Positions 1-8,771 are shown, counted from the stretch's first letter. The stretch: DNA of 33,300 nt from an uncultured Verrucomicrobiota bacterium (GCA_913061285.1 CAJXVR010000039.1:1-33300), one strand, 5' to 3'. Notes: a model not told the origin generated them from the sequence alone. Numbers and translations are program-made.

Positions 1-49
1 ACGAGATGTAGAGAGGTCTCGTGGGCTCGGAGATGTGTATAAGAGACAG
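1..49 (+). other. Residual Illumina Nextera adapter (i7 side) with Tn5 mosaic end
   Basis: Bases 1-7 match the end of the P7 flow-cell oligo, 8-15 (GTAGAGAG) are an 8-base index (N707 as I remember the kit list), 16-30 are the read-2 transposase adapter, and 31-49 are the 19-bp Tn5 mosaic end (AGATGTGTATAAGAGACAG). Translated from the GTG at 21 it gives MGSEMCIRDR, a peptide known from untrimmed assemblies. Genomic sequence begins at base 50. This is a library artefact, not a transposon in the organism. Confidence 0.97.
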
Positions 50-647
50 ACACGAATATGCGGCGAGTCAAGTGGAGACCTTAAACTGTGCCGCTTGTCA
101 CGGTGTGGTGGAATCGCTTCCCACATTGTCGCTAATGGGAGAAAAACTTAAACCAGAGTGGTTGGCTTCTATTCTTGAGGGAACACTTTTCTACAAGCCT
201 CGCCCATGGCTTGAATCAAGAATGCCCGCCTTTGCTTCGCGGGGGAAACGTATTGCTCAGGGCCTGGCCATGCTAAACGGTTATCCTCCCACAAGTTCTC
301 GAGGTTCAGAACCTGAGGAAGATCTGGTTGCCGTCGGGCAGAAACTCATCTCTGCGAACGGAGGCCTTGCCTGTGTGACGTGTCATGCGGTCGGCGACAT
401 GCCGGCAACGGCCGTCTTTGAGAGTAATGGCATCAACTTCGCTTACGCCAACGAGCGGCTACAGCCTGATTTCTTCCATCGCTGGATCCTCAAGCCAACT
501 CAAATCGATCCCGAAACCAAAATGCCAGTTTACTTTTTTGGAGGAGAAAGCCCCTTGCCTGACATTCTTGAGGGAAACGCCACGGATCAAATCAAGGCGA
601 TTTGGGAGTACTTTAAGCAAGGGTTTGATATCGAGGCGCCAGAGTGA
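50..647 (+). CDS. Cytochrome c-type protein, C-terminal part (5' end missing)
   Basis: The reading frame enters from the contig edge, since everything before base 50 is adapter, and stops with TGA at 645-647. About 198 real residues remain. Two haem-binding CXXCH motifs are visible, CAACH near the start and CVTCH about 100 residues later. Each is followed by a Met-Pro that could supply the axial methionine (SRMPAF and TKMPVY), so this looks like two class I cytochrome c domains in tandem. The missing N-terminus prevents naming the full protein; it may be the tail of a larger multi-domain cytochrome. It lies 75 bp upstream of a Tat-exported Gfo/Idh oxidoreductase on the same strand, so the cytochrome could take electrons from a periplasmic sugar oxidation (inference). 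Confidence 0.85.
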
Positions 648-722
648 TTCGCGTTTAGTTGTTCTTTCCAGATGATGCGAGGCGGCTTATGTTTCCAGGT
701 AAGCCCTGATCTAATTACGCTT

Positions 723-2057
723 ATGAAAACGTTGTCTGAGAAGAATACCCGTCGGGAATTTATCAAAACAGCCTCTAAGGCGACTGCCGCCGCTGCGGTC
801 TCGATTGCTACCCACGCTCACGCTGCTGGAAGCGATCGGATCAAAGTCGGTATTGTCGGAACTGGCGGTCGCGGGAGTGGGGCGATCGTTCAGAATATGT
901 TGAACGAAGGCTGCGAACTCCATGCCGTTGGTGAGGCTTTTGATGATCGATTGGCACGGTCCCTTCCAAATATCCGCAAACAGCTCGAGAGCAAAGGCAA
1001 GTTTAACCTCAATGCCGACCGTACCTTCGTCGGGCTTGACGCGTACAAGCATGTCATCGATGCCTCCGATATGGTGATTCTCACGACCCCTCCAGGCTTC
1101 CGACCGATGATGTTTGAATATGCTGTTGAGCAGGGAAAACATGTCTTTATGGAAAAACCTGTTTGCACCGATGCCGCAGGCTATCGACGTGTGCTTGCAG
1201 CGGCCCGCAAAGCTGACGAGAAGGGGCTTAAGGTGGTCGTCGGACTGCAGCGTCGCTACGAAGATCTCTATCTTCAATCGTATGACGCGATTCAAGCGGG
1301 GGAAATTGGAGAGGTCATTGGCGCGCAATGCTATTGGAATGGTCGAGGCGTCTGGCAACGTCCGCGGAAGAAACTAGCCGAAACACTAGGCCGAGAGCCA
1401 ACTGAAATGGAGTATCAAATCTACAACTGGTACTATTTCACTTGGGCTGGAGGTGACAACATCTGTGAACAACATGTTCACAATCTCGATGTATGTAATT
1501 GGTTTACCGGCGGTCTTCCAGTGGAGGGCTACGGATCAGGGGGGCGAGCTGTGAGGACAGGCGAGGATACAGGGGAGATCTTTGATCACCACTGTATCGA
1601 GTTCAAAATGGCAAATGGCGGCTACTACCACTCTGATTCTCGGCATTTCCCCAATAGCGATAATAAGGTAGGGGAAGTGATTATTGGGAGTAAAGGGCGC
1701 CTGGAAATCTCCTCGAATCGTGGGGCGATCTTCTACGATCACAAAGGAAAGGCGGTTCGCCGCATTCAAAGAAACCGGCAGCAGATCTCAAAAGAAGTGG
1801 AACACGCAGTTCTTCATCAACACGTCCGAGAAGATAAGCCCATTAACAATGCCTACTATGGAGCGACAAGTAGTATGACGGCAGTCTTTGGGCGGATGTG
1901 CACCTATTCCGGAAAGCGCATCACTTGGGACGACGCGGTGAATTCGAAGGTTAGTCTCTTTCCTGAGCGACTTGCTTGGGACGCGAACCCTCGGAACATG
2001 CCCTTACCAGACGGAAGCTATCGGCATGCTGTGCCCGGCCGAACGGAAGTGCTCTAG
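723..2057 (+). CDS. Gfo/Idh/MocA family oxidoreductase with Tat signal
   Basis: A 444-aa NAD(P)-dependent sugar-type oxidoreductase. ATG 723 is chosen because it puts a twin-arginine signal at the N-terminus (RREFIKTAS, Arg 10-11, then an Ala-rich stretch to about residue 36). An ATG at 672 would add 17 residues ahead of the signal. The Rossmann glycine loop is at about 44-52 (IVGTGGRGSG). The family motif EKP is at about 144-146, with Lys145 the expected catalytic lysine, and a His-rich segment EQHVHNLDV fits the substrate-site histidines. The domain order is Rossmann fold then the alpha/beta C-terminal domain, at usual length. It probably follows the truncated cytochrome in one operon and converges with the MetE-like pseudogene. 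The substrate cannot be told from sequence; oxidation of a sugar hydroxyl outside the cytoplasm is the likely class of reaction. Confidence 0.9.
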   Translation: MKTLSEKNTRREFIKTASKATAAAAVSIATHAHAAGSDRIKVGIVGTGGRGSGAIVQNMLNEGCELHAVGEAFDDRLARSLPNIRKQLESKGKFNLNADRTFVGLDAYKHVIDASDMVILTTPPGFRPMMFEYAVEQGKHVFMEKPVCTDAAGYRRVLAAARKADEKGLKVVVGLQRRYEDLYLQSYDAIQAGEIGEVIGAQCYWNGRGVWQRPRKKLAETLGREPTEMEYQIYNWYYFTWAGGDNICEQHVHNLDVCNWFTGGLPVEGYGSGGRAVRTGEDTGEIFDHHCIEFKMANGGYYHSDSRHFPNSDNKVGEVIIGSKGRLEISSNRGAIFYDHKGKAVRRIQRNRQQISKEVEHAVLHQHVREDKPINNAYYGATSSMTAVFGRMCTYSGKRITWDDAVNSKVSLFPERLAWDANPRNMPLPDGSYRHAVPGRTEVL

Positions 2058-2079
2058 TACGAAGGAGCAAGATTCTTGC

Positions 2080-2108
2080 GAGGGGCGATCCTTCTAAGAT
2101 CGCCTCTC
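2080..2108. terminator. Stem-loop between convergent genes
   Basis: An 11-bp stem with one mismatch (GAGGGGCGATC / GATCGCCTCTC) encloses a 7-nt loop, 22 bp after the Gfo/Idh stop and before the end of the convergent MetE-like gene. There is no T-run on either side, so it may act as a weak bidirectional terminator or only protect 3' ends. Confidence 0.45.
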
Positions 2109-2148
2109 GATGGTTTTCGTCACCGATGACAGGGTCACAAGAGAGCTG

Positions 2149-3187
2149 CTATTCATCAGGTTGGATTCCTAGAAACAGATCTCGCCCGAGACGAAGAGCC
2201 GCCATCTTACGATCGGCGATCGATCGTTTTAGCATCCAAAAGCCACAGTCTGGGTGGATGTATTCAATCCGTTCCTGACCGAGAACGCGGGATGCCGTCT
2301 CGAGAGACCTCGCGATTTCATCAGCGGTTTCGATATGATTGATTTTGATGTCGACCACTCCTAAACCAAGAGCGATCTCTGGTTGGATGTCTTTGAGCGC
2401 GTGAAGGTCGGTTTCCGGACGATGTGCCAGCTCGAGGACAAGATGATCGGCATGGAGTTCATTGAGGAAATCAATCAATCGTTTCCAGCCACCGGATTGA
2501 ATGGTTTGCCCACCATAATTCCCAAAACAAAAATGGACGCCAGTCTGCCCTTGGAACTGATCGAGCACTCGATTGATCGCTTCTGCTGCCAGCGGGGCGT
2601 GTTCAGGGCTTCCAGGGATGTTGGCTTCATCAATCTGGAGGCAATTTGTCGGCAAGCTCGACACTTGCCGCGAGGAGATCAGCGATGGCGAGAGTGAGCG
2701 TCTCGAGGTCCTTGTAGTGTTCATCCAAAAGCGTTCGCGACAGCATGTACGGACTTGTAACGGTAAACTTGAATTTCCCTCCAGCGACCGCTGCTGCCCG
2801 TGCACAATCGTCATGAAGGTTCATTGAGCCTTCAGACAGCGCCTCAGTAACGACCGCTGCAGGTTTGGCTCGAAAGCGCATCTCGTGTTTTAAGGCATAG
2901 GCAGCGGCTTGACTTTGGTTGATCCTGGTAAGACAACCGCCGAGACGACCCACAAAATAATCGATCATTCCATTCGTGTCGGGGTGATTGATATCAAATC
3001 GATACAGCTCCCCGTCCGTGGGCAGATCAATGCCGAGTTGCCGTTGCGTGTCAAAGATTACCCTTGTGGCGTCGACGAGAGCCTGTTCGCTCGGTAGCGC
3101 TGCGAGCCAGTCTGGAACCGGATAGGATCCGACGGTCGTCGTGAGAATGCTTGGTTGCTCTGAGTAGCGGGGCGTCATGGTTTCCAT
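2149..3187 (-). pseudogene. MetE-like (cobalamin-independent methionine synthase II family) gene, frameshifted
   Basis: Two overlapping minus-strand frames together make one ~345-aa protein. The upstream frame starts at ATG 3187 (or ATG 3178; no clear Shine-Dalgarno), reads MTPRYSEQPSILTTTVGSYP and stops at 2630-2632. The second frame picks up at about 2640 with CLQIDEANIPG and runs to TAG 2149-2151. The switch lies within about 2638-2655. It equals one extra base, or two missing bases, in the upstream frame. The expected zinc site is all present downstream: HFC (His and Cys), the Glu in LVLELAHRP and the Cys in HPDCGFW. The family makes methyl transfers to thiols; this subgroup is separate from long MetE and its substrate is unsettled. 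No obvious slippery heptamer is seen, so a true inactivating indel or an assembly error are the main explanations. Confidence 0.8.
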
Positions 3188-3335
3188 CACATCTACAAAA
3201 GGATACGGATCGAGGATAGTAGAAATCGCCAATGCGTTCCCAGCTTTGTTTCCTTGGGAGAGGGCTTTCTGGTTACTAGCATGCCATGTCCAGTCCTCTC
3301 GAGAAAGGGGAATGATCTCTCGACAATCGAGCCTG

Positions 3336-3351
3336 TGTATGCTCACATACA
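3336..3351. promoter_or_regulatory. Small palindrome upstream of SRPBCC-like gene
   Basis: TGTATG-CTCA-CATACA is a perfect 6-bp inverted repeat ending 25 bp before the ATG at 3377, between the divergent MetE-like and SRPBCC-like genes. The position fits an operator or 5' UTR hairpin. No convincing -35/-10 pair was found. Confidence 0.3.
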
Positions 3352-3376
3352 GATGATAATCTGAGGAGAGTTCAAT

Positions 3377-3760
3377 ATGCCGAATATTAATGCCACTGTG
3401 ACCGTCCCGGTCGAGATTTCCAAAGTCTATACCTACTTGAGAAGCCGGTATGAAAGTAAGCAATACCGAGTGGCTTGCAAAGAGACTCTCGGATACGTTC
3501 CCCCGATTGCTTGTGACACTGACGTAGCCGATTCCGAGTTGACATTCACCGCTCCAGGGCGCGATCTCGTAACCAAGTCAAACATAGGCGGATGGAGCTG
3601 GCACTACCGTTTGGAATCCTTAGCCGCGACTGAGACGAAGATTTCAATTGAGTACCGCTGGGGCCGATTCATGGGGCTCTTTGGACTTGGGACGATCAAG
3701 CATCAGGCTGCCAACTCCTTGACAGACGATATTCTTGCGATCCAAGCGCTAGCCGCCTAG
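3377..3760 (+). CDS. Small SRPBCC/polyketide-cyclase-like hypothetical protein
   Basis: A 127-aa protein with no signal peptide or membrane segment. It starts with NATVTVPVEISKVYTYL, the usual opening strand and helix of START/SRPBCC-fold proteins. A run of alternating strands follows (DSELTFTAPGRDL, GGWSWHYRLESL, TKISIEYRWGRF), then a C-terminal amphipathic helix (KHQAANSLTDDILAIQALA). This layout suggests a hydrophobic-ligand pocket, but no ligand or reaction can be named. The start is well supported: GAGGAGAG at 3363-3370 sits 6 bases before ATG 3377, one of the best Shine-Dalgarno sites in the window. It is divergent from the frameshifted MetE-like gene and appears to be a single-gene unit. 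Confidence 0.7.
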   Translation: MPNINATVTVPVEISKVYTYLRSRYESKQYRVACKETLGYVPPIACDTDVADSELTFTAPGRDLVTKSNIGGWSWHYRLESLAATETKISIEYRWGRFMGLFGLGTIKHQAANSLTDDILAIQALAA

Positions 3761-3852
3761 GGCCTCGTTTGGCGTCCCACCCCAAGTTCTGATCGATCGT
3801 TAGAGGCACTCTCCGGTGCTAGTCTCGTGCGTTTCAGCCAAGGCATTCAAGG

Positions 3853-3866
3853 GGCGCGAACGCGCC
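3853..3866. terminator. GC-rich hairpin between SRPBCC-like gene and esterase fusion
   Basis: GGCGCGAACGCGCC folds as a GGCGC/GCGCC stem with a GAAC loop. It lies 92 bp after the stop at 3760 and 59 bp before the esterase ATG at 3925. No T-run follows, so terminator and leader hairpin are both possible. Confidence 0.3.
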
Positions 3867-3924
3867 AACAGAGACGCAAAGATTAGGGGTGGATCCCCGT
3901 TCTTCCTTGTATTATAACCCTCCC

Positions 3925-6900
3925 ATGAACCCACTCAAAAAACTCGTTCTTGTTCTTGCCGTATTCGTTGGCATTCATCCGTGCGCGCTACTTGCCGCGG
4001 CGAAGCCATTTGTCCATTCGCTTTTCTCAGACCACATGGTGATTCAGCGCAAGATTCAGGCGCCGATTTGGGGATGGACGAAGCCAGGGGAGCAGGTCAT
4101 CGTGAGCCTCGCTCACCAAATGGCGATTGCCAAAGCCGATGCTAATGGCCGTTGGGAAGCGAAATTGGGGCCTTTCAATGCGGGGGGACCTTACGAGCTC
4201 AAGATTGCTGGAACGCAATCGCTGGTTTTGAAAGATGTCATGGTTGGGGATGTCTGGCTCTGCTCTGGCCAGTCTAATATGGAATGGCCCGTTCGAGCAT
4301 CCAACGATGCTGAGAAAGAGATTTCAGAAGCAAATCATCCTAATATTCGGCTCTTCACAGTCCCCAAGAAAATCTCTCCGAAACCGCTCTCTCATTTTGA
4401 CGCCGAATGGAACGTCTGTTCACCAGAAACGGTCGCTGAATTTTCAGCTGTCGGGTATTTCTTTGGTCGTCAGCTGCACCAGGAATTGAATGTGACCATC
4501 GGCCTGATCGATTCATCGTGGGGTGGTACGATTGCTGAGGCTTGGACGAGTGCCGGAGCGCTTAGTGATCTGGCGGATTTTCGCGATGCGGTCGCTGGGG
4601 TTGAAGATTGGGCCCATGAAGCCGATGAAACCGCCCGAGACTACCAACGGAAAGTTGAAGATTGGTGGCTGGCTGCTGATCCAGGTTCGCAAACGGGAGG
4701 CAAGTGGTCTGATTCTAGCCAGGATGACTCCCGCTGGCCCAAAATGGCTCTCCCAGTCAATTGGGAGGAAGCAGGCCTACCCGACTTTGACGGGATCGTA
4801 TGGTTTCGTAAAACGTTCACTGTGCCGGATCGCTGGAAAGGAGATGACCTAATTCTCCATCTCGCAAAAATTGATGATGCTGATACGACTTACGTCAACG
4901 GTCGCCGTGTTGGCGGCAAGAATGGGTGGAATGAGAACCGCGTCTATCGCGTCCCCGCGTCTCTCTTGAGTGAAGGCGTCAATTCAATCGCCATCCGTGT
5001 GCTCGATACTAGCGGTGGAGGTGGTGTTCATGGGGCGCCGAATGACATGTATATCAAGTCCGCTGACAGTTCCAAAGTTGGAGCGCAGCCTCTCTCAGGC
5101 TGGTGGCATTACAAGGCGGCCGCTGCGTTGAAAGAGCTCGAACCGTTTCCTACTCGACGAGGAACCTCTCCCAATGTGACGACGGTCCTCTACAATGGAA
5201 TGATCGCACCTCTTCTCCCGTATGCCATTAAGGGTGCTACCTGGTACCAGGGCGAATCAAATGCCAATCGCCCCACTCAATATCGAACCTTATTGCCAAC
5301 CATGATCGAAGATTGGCGACAAGGCTTTGGCGTGGGAGATTTTCCGTTCTTAATCGTTCAGCTGGCAAATTTCTACCCACGTGATCCGCAACCCACGAAT
5401 CCCAATTGGGCAGCCCTTCGTGAAGCTCAGTCACTCACCGCCCAGAACGATCCCCAAACTGGGTTGGCAGTGATTATCGATATTGGAGAAGCCAAGGATA
5501 TTCATCCTCGGAACAAACAGGATGTTGGTAAACGTTTGGCGCTGGCGGCTCAAGATATTGCCTATGATCAAGTGATCGTTTCCTCTGGTCCACAATATCG
5601 AAGCATGACTCCTAGCGGTCATTCAATCGCGATATCATTTGACCACGTCGGGTCGGGACTCGTGGTAAAAGGAGGAGGGGCACTCGAAGGATTTGCCATC
5701 GCTGCTGAGGAAGGAAGCTTTGTTTGGGCGGACGCTCAGATCATAGGTGACCAAGTGATTGTTTCATCGCCTGTAATTCAGTCCCCAAAGCGCGTTCGGT
5801 ACGCCTGGGCGAATAACCCTGCCTGCAATCTTTACAATCAAGAGGGGCTGCCAGCGATTCCATTTAGGACGGACACAGAATCCGTCGAAGCCCCACAAGG
5901 ATTTGAGTCCCTTTTCGATGGGAAAACGCTCAATGGCTTCAAGCAGATCAACGGAACGGCGACCTACGAAGTTGTGAACGGGGTCATCTTGGGCACGACG
6001 GTCAAAGGGAGTCCTAATTCATTCCTCTGCACCGAGAAACGATATCAGGACTTTGAGTTGCAATTCGAAGTGAAGTTGATGAATCCGGAGTTAAACTCCG
6101 GTGTTCAAGTCCGCAGTAATAGTTACGATAACTATCGCAATGGAAGAGTTCATGGTTACCAAGTTGAAGTCTCCAGTAATGGGAATGCCGCATTCGTTTA
6201 TGATGAGGCCCGCCGAGGATGGCTGAGCAAGGACCGTTCGGATGAACGGGCTCGAGCTGCCTTTGATGCCTCGACTTGGAATCACTATCGGGTGCTTTGT
6301 GTCGGCGACGTGATCAAGACTTGGGTCAATGGCACTCCGGTGGCAAACGTGAAAGATTCCCTGACTGCTGAGGGCTTTATCGGGCTCCAAGTACATGGCG
6401 TCCGGGAGGATCCTCATTGGCAGGTCGCTTGGAGAAACCTTTGGGTTCGTGAGATTGACGAAGACGATTCTGTCTCTCTCTTTGACGGCAAGACCTTGAA
6501 AGGATGGCAAGGAAAGGAGGGCGGCTGGCATGTTGATAGAGAGGGGAATCTTGCTCGTCGTCCCAAGAGTGGCTATTTGTGGACCGAAGGCTCGTATGGA
6601 GATTTCGAGCTCAGTGCTGAGTTTAAAGTTAGCGAGAATTGCAATAGTGGCATCTTTTTTCGAACGGATCCTAATAACCCAGTTCAAGGCGGATTCGAAA
6701 TTCAAATTCTAGACTCATTCGGACGGACTGAGATCGGTAATCACGACTCTGGGGCACTCTACGATGCGATGATTCCCCGCATTAATGCTGCGAAGCCCGT
6801 TGGCGAATGGAATCACTGTGTGGTTCGAGCCGTTGGATCTCAGGTGTCGGTTCGCCTCAACGGAGAAGAAGTAATTGACGCCGATCTAGAAAAATGGACT

Positions 6901-7050
6901 CAACCCCGTAAGAATCCAGATGGAAGTCCAAACAAGTTTAAGACGGCGCTCAGAGCGCTTCCGCGCGAAGGGCATATAGGTCTACAGGATCACGGGAAGC
7001 CAGTTTGGTTTCGAAATCTTCGTGTGAAACAGTTATCCCTAGAAAACTAA
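3925..7050 (+). CDS. Secreted sialate O-acetylesterase fused to two DUF1080 domains
   Basis: A 1041-aa exported protein. ATG 3925 gives a clean signal peptide (MNPLKKLVLVLAVFVG, cleavage near CALLAAA); an upstream GTG at 3889 would add 12 residues before it. Residues ~25-640 are a SIAE-type SGNH esterase: the block GQSNMEW holds the catalytic serine (Ser117), WYQGESN lies at ~440 and DIHPRNK carries the catalytic His (His527). A jelly-roll insert (~270-400, FRKTFTVPDRW then DDADTTYVNGRRVGG) interrupts the esterase, as is common in this family. Residues ~655-845 and ~850-1041 are two DUF1080 (3-keto-disaccharide hydrolase, concanavalin-like) domains, each opening with SLFDGKTL. Family knowledge: the esterase removes O-acetyl groups from sugars and DUF1080 acts on 3-keto-glycosides. 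The combination suggests deacetylation and keto-glycoside cleavage on one chain outside the cytoplasm (inference). Confidence 0.9.
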   Translation: MNPLKKLVLVLAVFVGIHPCALLAAAKPFVHSLFSDHMVIQRKIQAPIWGWTKPGEQVIVSLAHQMAIAKADANGRWEAKLGPFNAGGPYELKIAGTQSLVLKDVMVGDVWLCSGQSNMEWPVRASNDAEKEISEANHPNIRLFTVPKKISPKPLSHFDAEWNVCSPETVAEFSAVGYFFGRQLHQELNVTIGLIDSSWGGTIAEAWTSAGALSDLADFRDAVAGVEDWAHEADETARDYQRKVEDWWLAADPGSQTGGKWSDSSQDDSRWPKMALPVNWEEAGLPDFDGIVWFRKTFTVPDRWKGDDLILHLAKIDDADTTYVNGRRVGGKNGWNENRVYRVPASLLSEGVNSIAIRVLDTSGGGGVHGAPNDMYIKSADSSKVGAQPLSGWWHYKAAAALKELEPFPTRRGTSPNVTTVLYNGMIAPLLPYAIKGATWYQGESNANRPTQYRTLLPTMIEDWRQGFGVGDFPFLIVQLANFYPRDPQPTNPNWAALREAQSLTAQNDPQTGLAVIIDIGEAKDIHPRNKQDVGKRLALAAQDIAYDQVIVSSGPQYRSMTPSGHSIAISFDHVGSGLVVKGGGALEGFAIAAEEGSFVWADAQIIGDQVIVSSPVIQSPKRVRYAWANNPACNLYNQEGLPAIPFRTDTESVEAPQGFESLFDGKTLNGFKQINGTATYEVVNGVILGTTVKGSPNSFLCTEKRYQDFELQFEVKLMNPELNSGVQVRSNSYDNYRNGRVHGYQVEVSSNGNAAFVYDEARRGWLSKDRSDERARAAFDASTWNHYRVLCVGDVIKTWVNGTPVANVKDSLTAEGFIGLQVHGVREDPHWQVAWRNLWVREIDEDDSVSLFDGKTLKGWQGKEGGWHVDREGNLARRPKSGYLWTEGSYGDFELSAEFKVSENCNSGIFFRTDPNNPVQGGFEIQILDSFGRTEIGNHDSGALYDAMIPRINAAKPVGEWNHCVVRAVGSQVSVRLNGEEVIDADLEKWTQPRKNPDGSPNKFKTALRALPREGHIGLQDHGKPVWFRNLRVKQLSLEN

Positions 7051-7112
7051 AGCAAAGGCCAATCTGCCGAAACATTCTCCCTTTCTAAAAATCTTAGCGA
7101 CACATACGTATC

Positions 7113-7592
7113 ATGAGTGAAACGGTCAATCCAGTCCCAAGCAACTACGGGACGGTTACACCCTATCTGATAATCAAAGGAGCCATCGCCGCCATCGAAT
7201 TCTATAAGAAAGTCTTCGGAGCGACGGAACGGATGCGGATCGGTGGTCCTGGAGGAATTCTAGGACATGCAGAGATCCAGATTGGCGATTCCGTCATTAT
7301 GCTTGCTGACGAGTTTCCAGATTTGGGGTTCAAGAGTCCCAAGGCTTATGGAGGCACCCCCGTTTCGACCTGCTTGTATGTAGCGAAAGTTGACGAGGTA
7401 TTTGCCAAGGCCGTGAGCGAGGGCGCTGAGGTGCTAAAGCCAGTGGAAGATCAATTCTATGGGGACCGTTCGGGAACTGTGGTTGATCCCTTTGGGCACG
7501 TCTGGACAATCTCCTCTAGAATTGAGGATTTAACCGCGGCTGAGGTACAGCAACGTGCCGCGGCAGCCTTTGGAGGCGGAGGGGATGTTTAG
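7113..7592 (+). CDS. VOC-family (glyoxalase/PhnB-like) protein
   Basis: A 159-aa cytoplasmic protein of the vicinal oxygen chelate fold, PhnB-like branch. The first beta-alpha-beta-beta-beta unit is at ~12-65 (VTPYLIIKGAIAAIEFYKKV, then GHAEIQIGDSVIMLADE) and the second at ~83-135, ending in the typical FYGDRSGTVVDPFGHVWTIS. His52 and Glu54 are candidate metal ligands. The C-terminus ends in an AAAAFGGGG tail. Members include glyoxalase-like and resistance-type proteins as well as many of unknown activity, so no reaction is assigned. The start has no clear Shine-Dalgarno. The gene lies 62 bp after the esterase fusion and is closed by a strong terminator at 7643-7680, so the two could share a transcript. 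Confidence 0.85.
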   Translation: MSETVNPVPSNYGTVTPYLIIKGAIAAIEFYKKVFGATERMRIGGPGGILGHAEIQIGDSVIMLADEFPDLGFKSPKAYGGTPVSTCLYVAKVDEVFAKAVSEGAEVLKPVEDQFYGDRSGTVVDPFGHVWTISSRIEDLTAAEVQQRAAAAFGGGGDV

Positions 7593-7642
7593 TTCCTAGC
7601 GGTAAGGTTGGGTGAGGGGAACAATTCATCACCGTCGAAATG

Positions 7643-7680
7643 CGAGCACCAAATCTGGATTTATTTGGTGCTCGTTTTTT
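7643..7680 (+). terminator. Strong rho-independent terminator after VOC gene
   Basis: A perfect 12-bp stem (CGAGCACCAAAT / ATTTGGTGCTCG) with an 8-nt loop is followed at once by six T residues at 7675-7680. The T-run orientation assigns it to the plus-strand VOC gene. It also separates this unit from the convergent ThuA gene. Confidence 0.92.
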
Positions 7681-7844
7681 ATGAGTGCGAGAGCGAAGCC
7701 GTTGCTTTCTCTTCTGGGCCTGGGAGTATCCCGGTAGATCGCCACTCACTCTGATGGGCTTGTCCCATGCCGTAGGGCTGAAGCTTCGTTCCGTAGAATC
7801 TGTTCGCTAGGGTGCCAGAAATCTGACGTTTACGACCAGAAACT

Positions 7845-8771
7845 CTACAGTCCCTTAAGAGGTATTGGCCTGGTTGCAACGCCATCAAGGTCGCCAAGAG
7901 CGAACTGAAGTCCAGCGAGGTAGAACGTGAGAATCTTTTCATTCCAAAAGATGGCGTCGTTATGTCCCAGAGAACTGTAGAAAACGCGTCCCTTGCCAAA
8001 ATCTCGTACCCATGAGATGGGGTAGTCGCCATTATCACGCTGACCGCGTTTCAAATCAGTCAGCTCTGGATCCAGGCTAAGTAGAACCCGTTGGTGATCT
8101 CGATGGCAGGTGTCATCGCGGAATTGATAGATCTCATCCTGAATTTCAAACGATCGAGCTCCAAACACACGGGTGAGGCGATTTTGCGGGTCGTCGATTC
8201 TAACCCCGACGATCGATCTTGACCCCCAAGGGTGTCCGGCAAACGCGCCGCCCATCATTTGGTTGTAGAGATCCCAGTCCTTGTAGGTATCCGTCGCCGA
8301 ATGAAATCCAGCCAAGCCTTTTCCACTGCGGACAAACGCAGCCAATGAATCCTTCAGTCGCTGCTCGGTCTTATCAGCGTCGGCCTTTTCAGCAGCACTA
8401 AGAGTCTCAAAAACTTTCTTGCTCGGACGAAAAATTCTTCCCGTCGTGTTAAGCATGAGGACCGCATCGAAACGGGCTAAACTTTCGGGTTCGAAGATGG
8501 AGAAATCCTCCGTATGCGTCACCTCAAAGGCCCCCGTCGTTTCTCCCAGGAGCCTCATGGAGGCGACCCCGACTGGGATCGAGCCATGACGAAATCCGTT
8601 GGTAAAAGAGAACACTAACAAATGCCGTTTCTTGTCTGAATCGACCGCGTGCTGCTTGCTTACCGCGTCGCTTATTTTGGCTAGTTTGTCCGGAGTTACC
8701 TGAGCCAGGCTTTTGCTGGCGGAAGGAGCGATTAGCAGGGAAAGGAGAAGAGCGTTTGTTAGTTGCTTCAT
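7845..8771 (-). CDS. Secreted ThuA-domain protein
   Basis: A 308-aa protein. The start at ATG 8771 gives a signal peptide (MKQLTNALLLSLLIAPSA, cleavage near SLAQ); the open frame extends further upstream without one. The ThuA (class I glutamine-amidotransferase-like) fold begins at ~49 (RHLLVFSFTNGFRHGSI, with His62), continues with GKGLAGFHSATDTY and AGHPWGSR, and ends with FGKGRVFYSSLGHND. Family knowledge: ThuA was defined in trehalose utilisation with the Gfo/Idh dehydrogenase ThuB, in a pathway through 3-keto-disaccharides, and its exact reaction is uncertain. It lies 76 bp downstream of a Tat-type Gfo/Idh gene on the same strand, so the two probably form an operon. The export signal puts its action outside the cytoplasm. 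Confidence 0.88.
   Translation of the reverse strand: MKQLTNALLLSLLIAPSASKSLAQVTPDKLAKISDAVSKQHAVDSDKKRHLLVFSFTNGFRHGSIPVGVASMRLLGETTGAFEVTHTEDFSIFEPESLARFDAVLMLNTTGRIFRPSKKVFETLSAAEKADADKTEQRLKDSLAAFVRSGKGLAGFHSATDTYKDWDLYNQMMGGAFAGHPWGSRSIVGVRIDDPQNRLTRVFGARSFEIQDEIYQFRDDTCHRDHQRVLLSLDPELTDLKRGQRDNGDYPISWVRDFGKGRVFYSSLGHNDAIFWNEKILTFYLAGLQFALGDLDGVATRPIPLKGL

Noticed and set aside
21-50. GTG start at 21 for the first gene
   Set aside because: It lies inside the sequencing adapter, so the encoded first ten residues are not biological.
711-1358. 215-aa minus-strand frame opposite the first Gfo/Idh gene
   Set aside because: It is antisense to a well-supported gene and has no family features.
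3188-3463. N-terminal extension of the MetE-like frame (92 extra residues)
   Set aside because: It overlaps the divergent SRPBCC-like gene, shows no family similarity, and the conserved protein begins at about 3187.
6091-6705. 204-aa minus-strand frame opposite the DUF1080 domains
   Set aside because: It is a shadow of the esterase fusion gene with no recognisable domain.
7679-8038. 119-aa minus-strand frame overlapping the end of the ThuA gene
   Set aside because: Most of it is another frame of the ThuA coding sequence and shows no domain.
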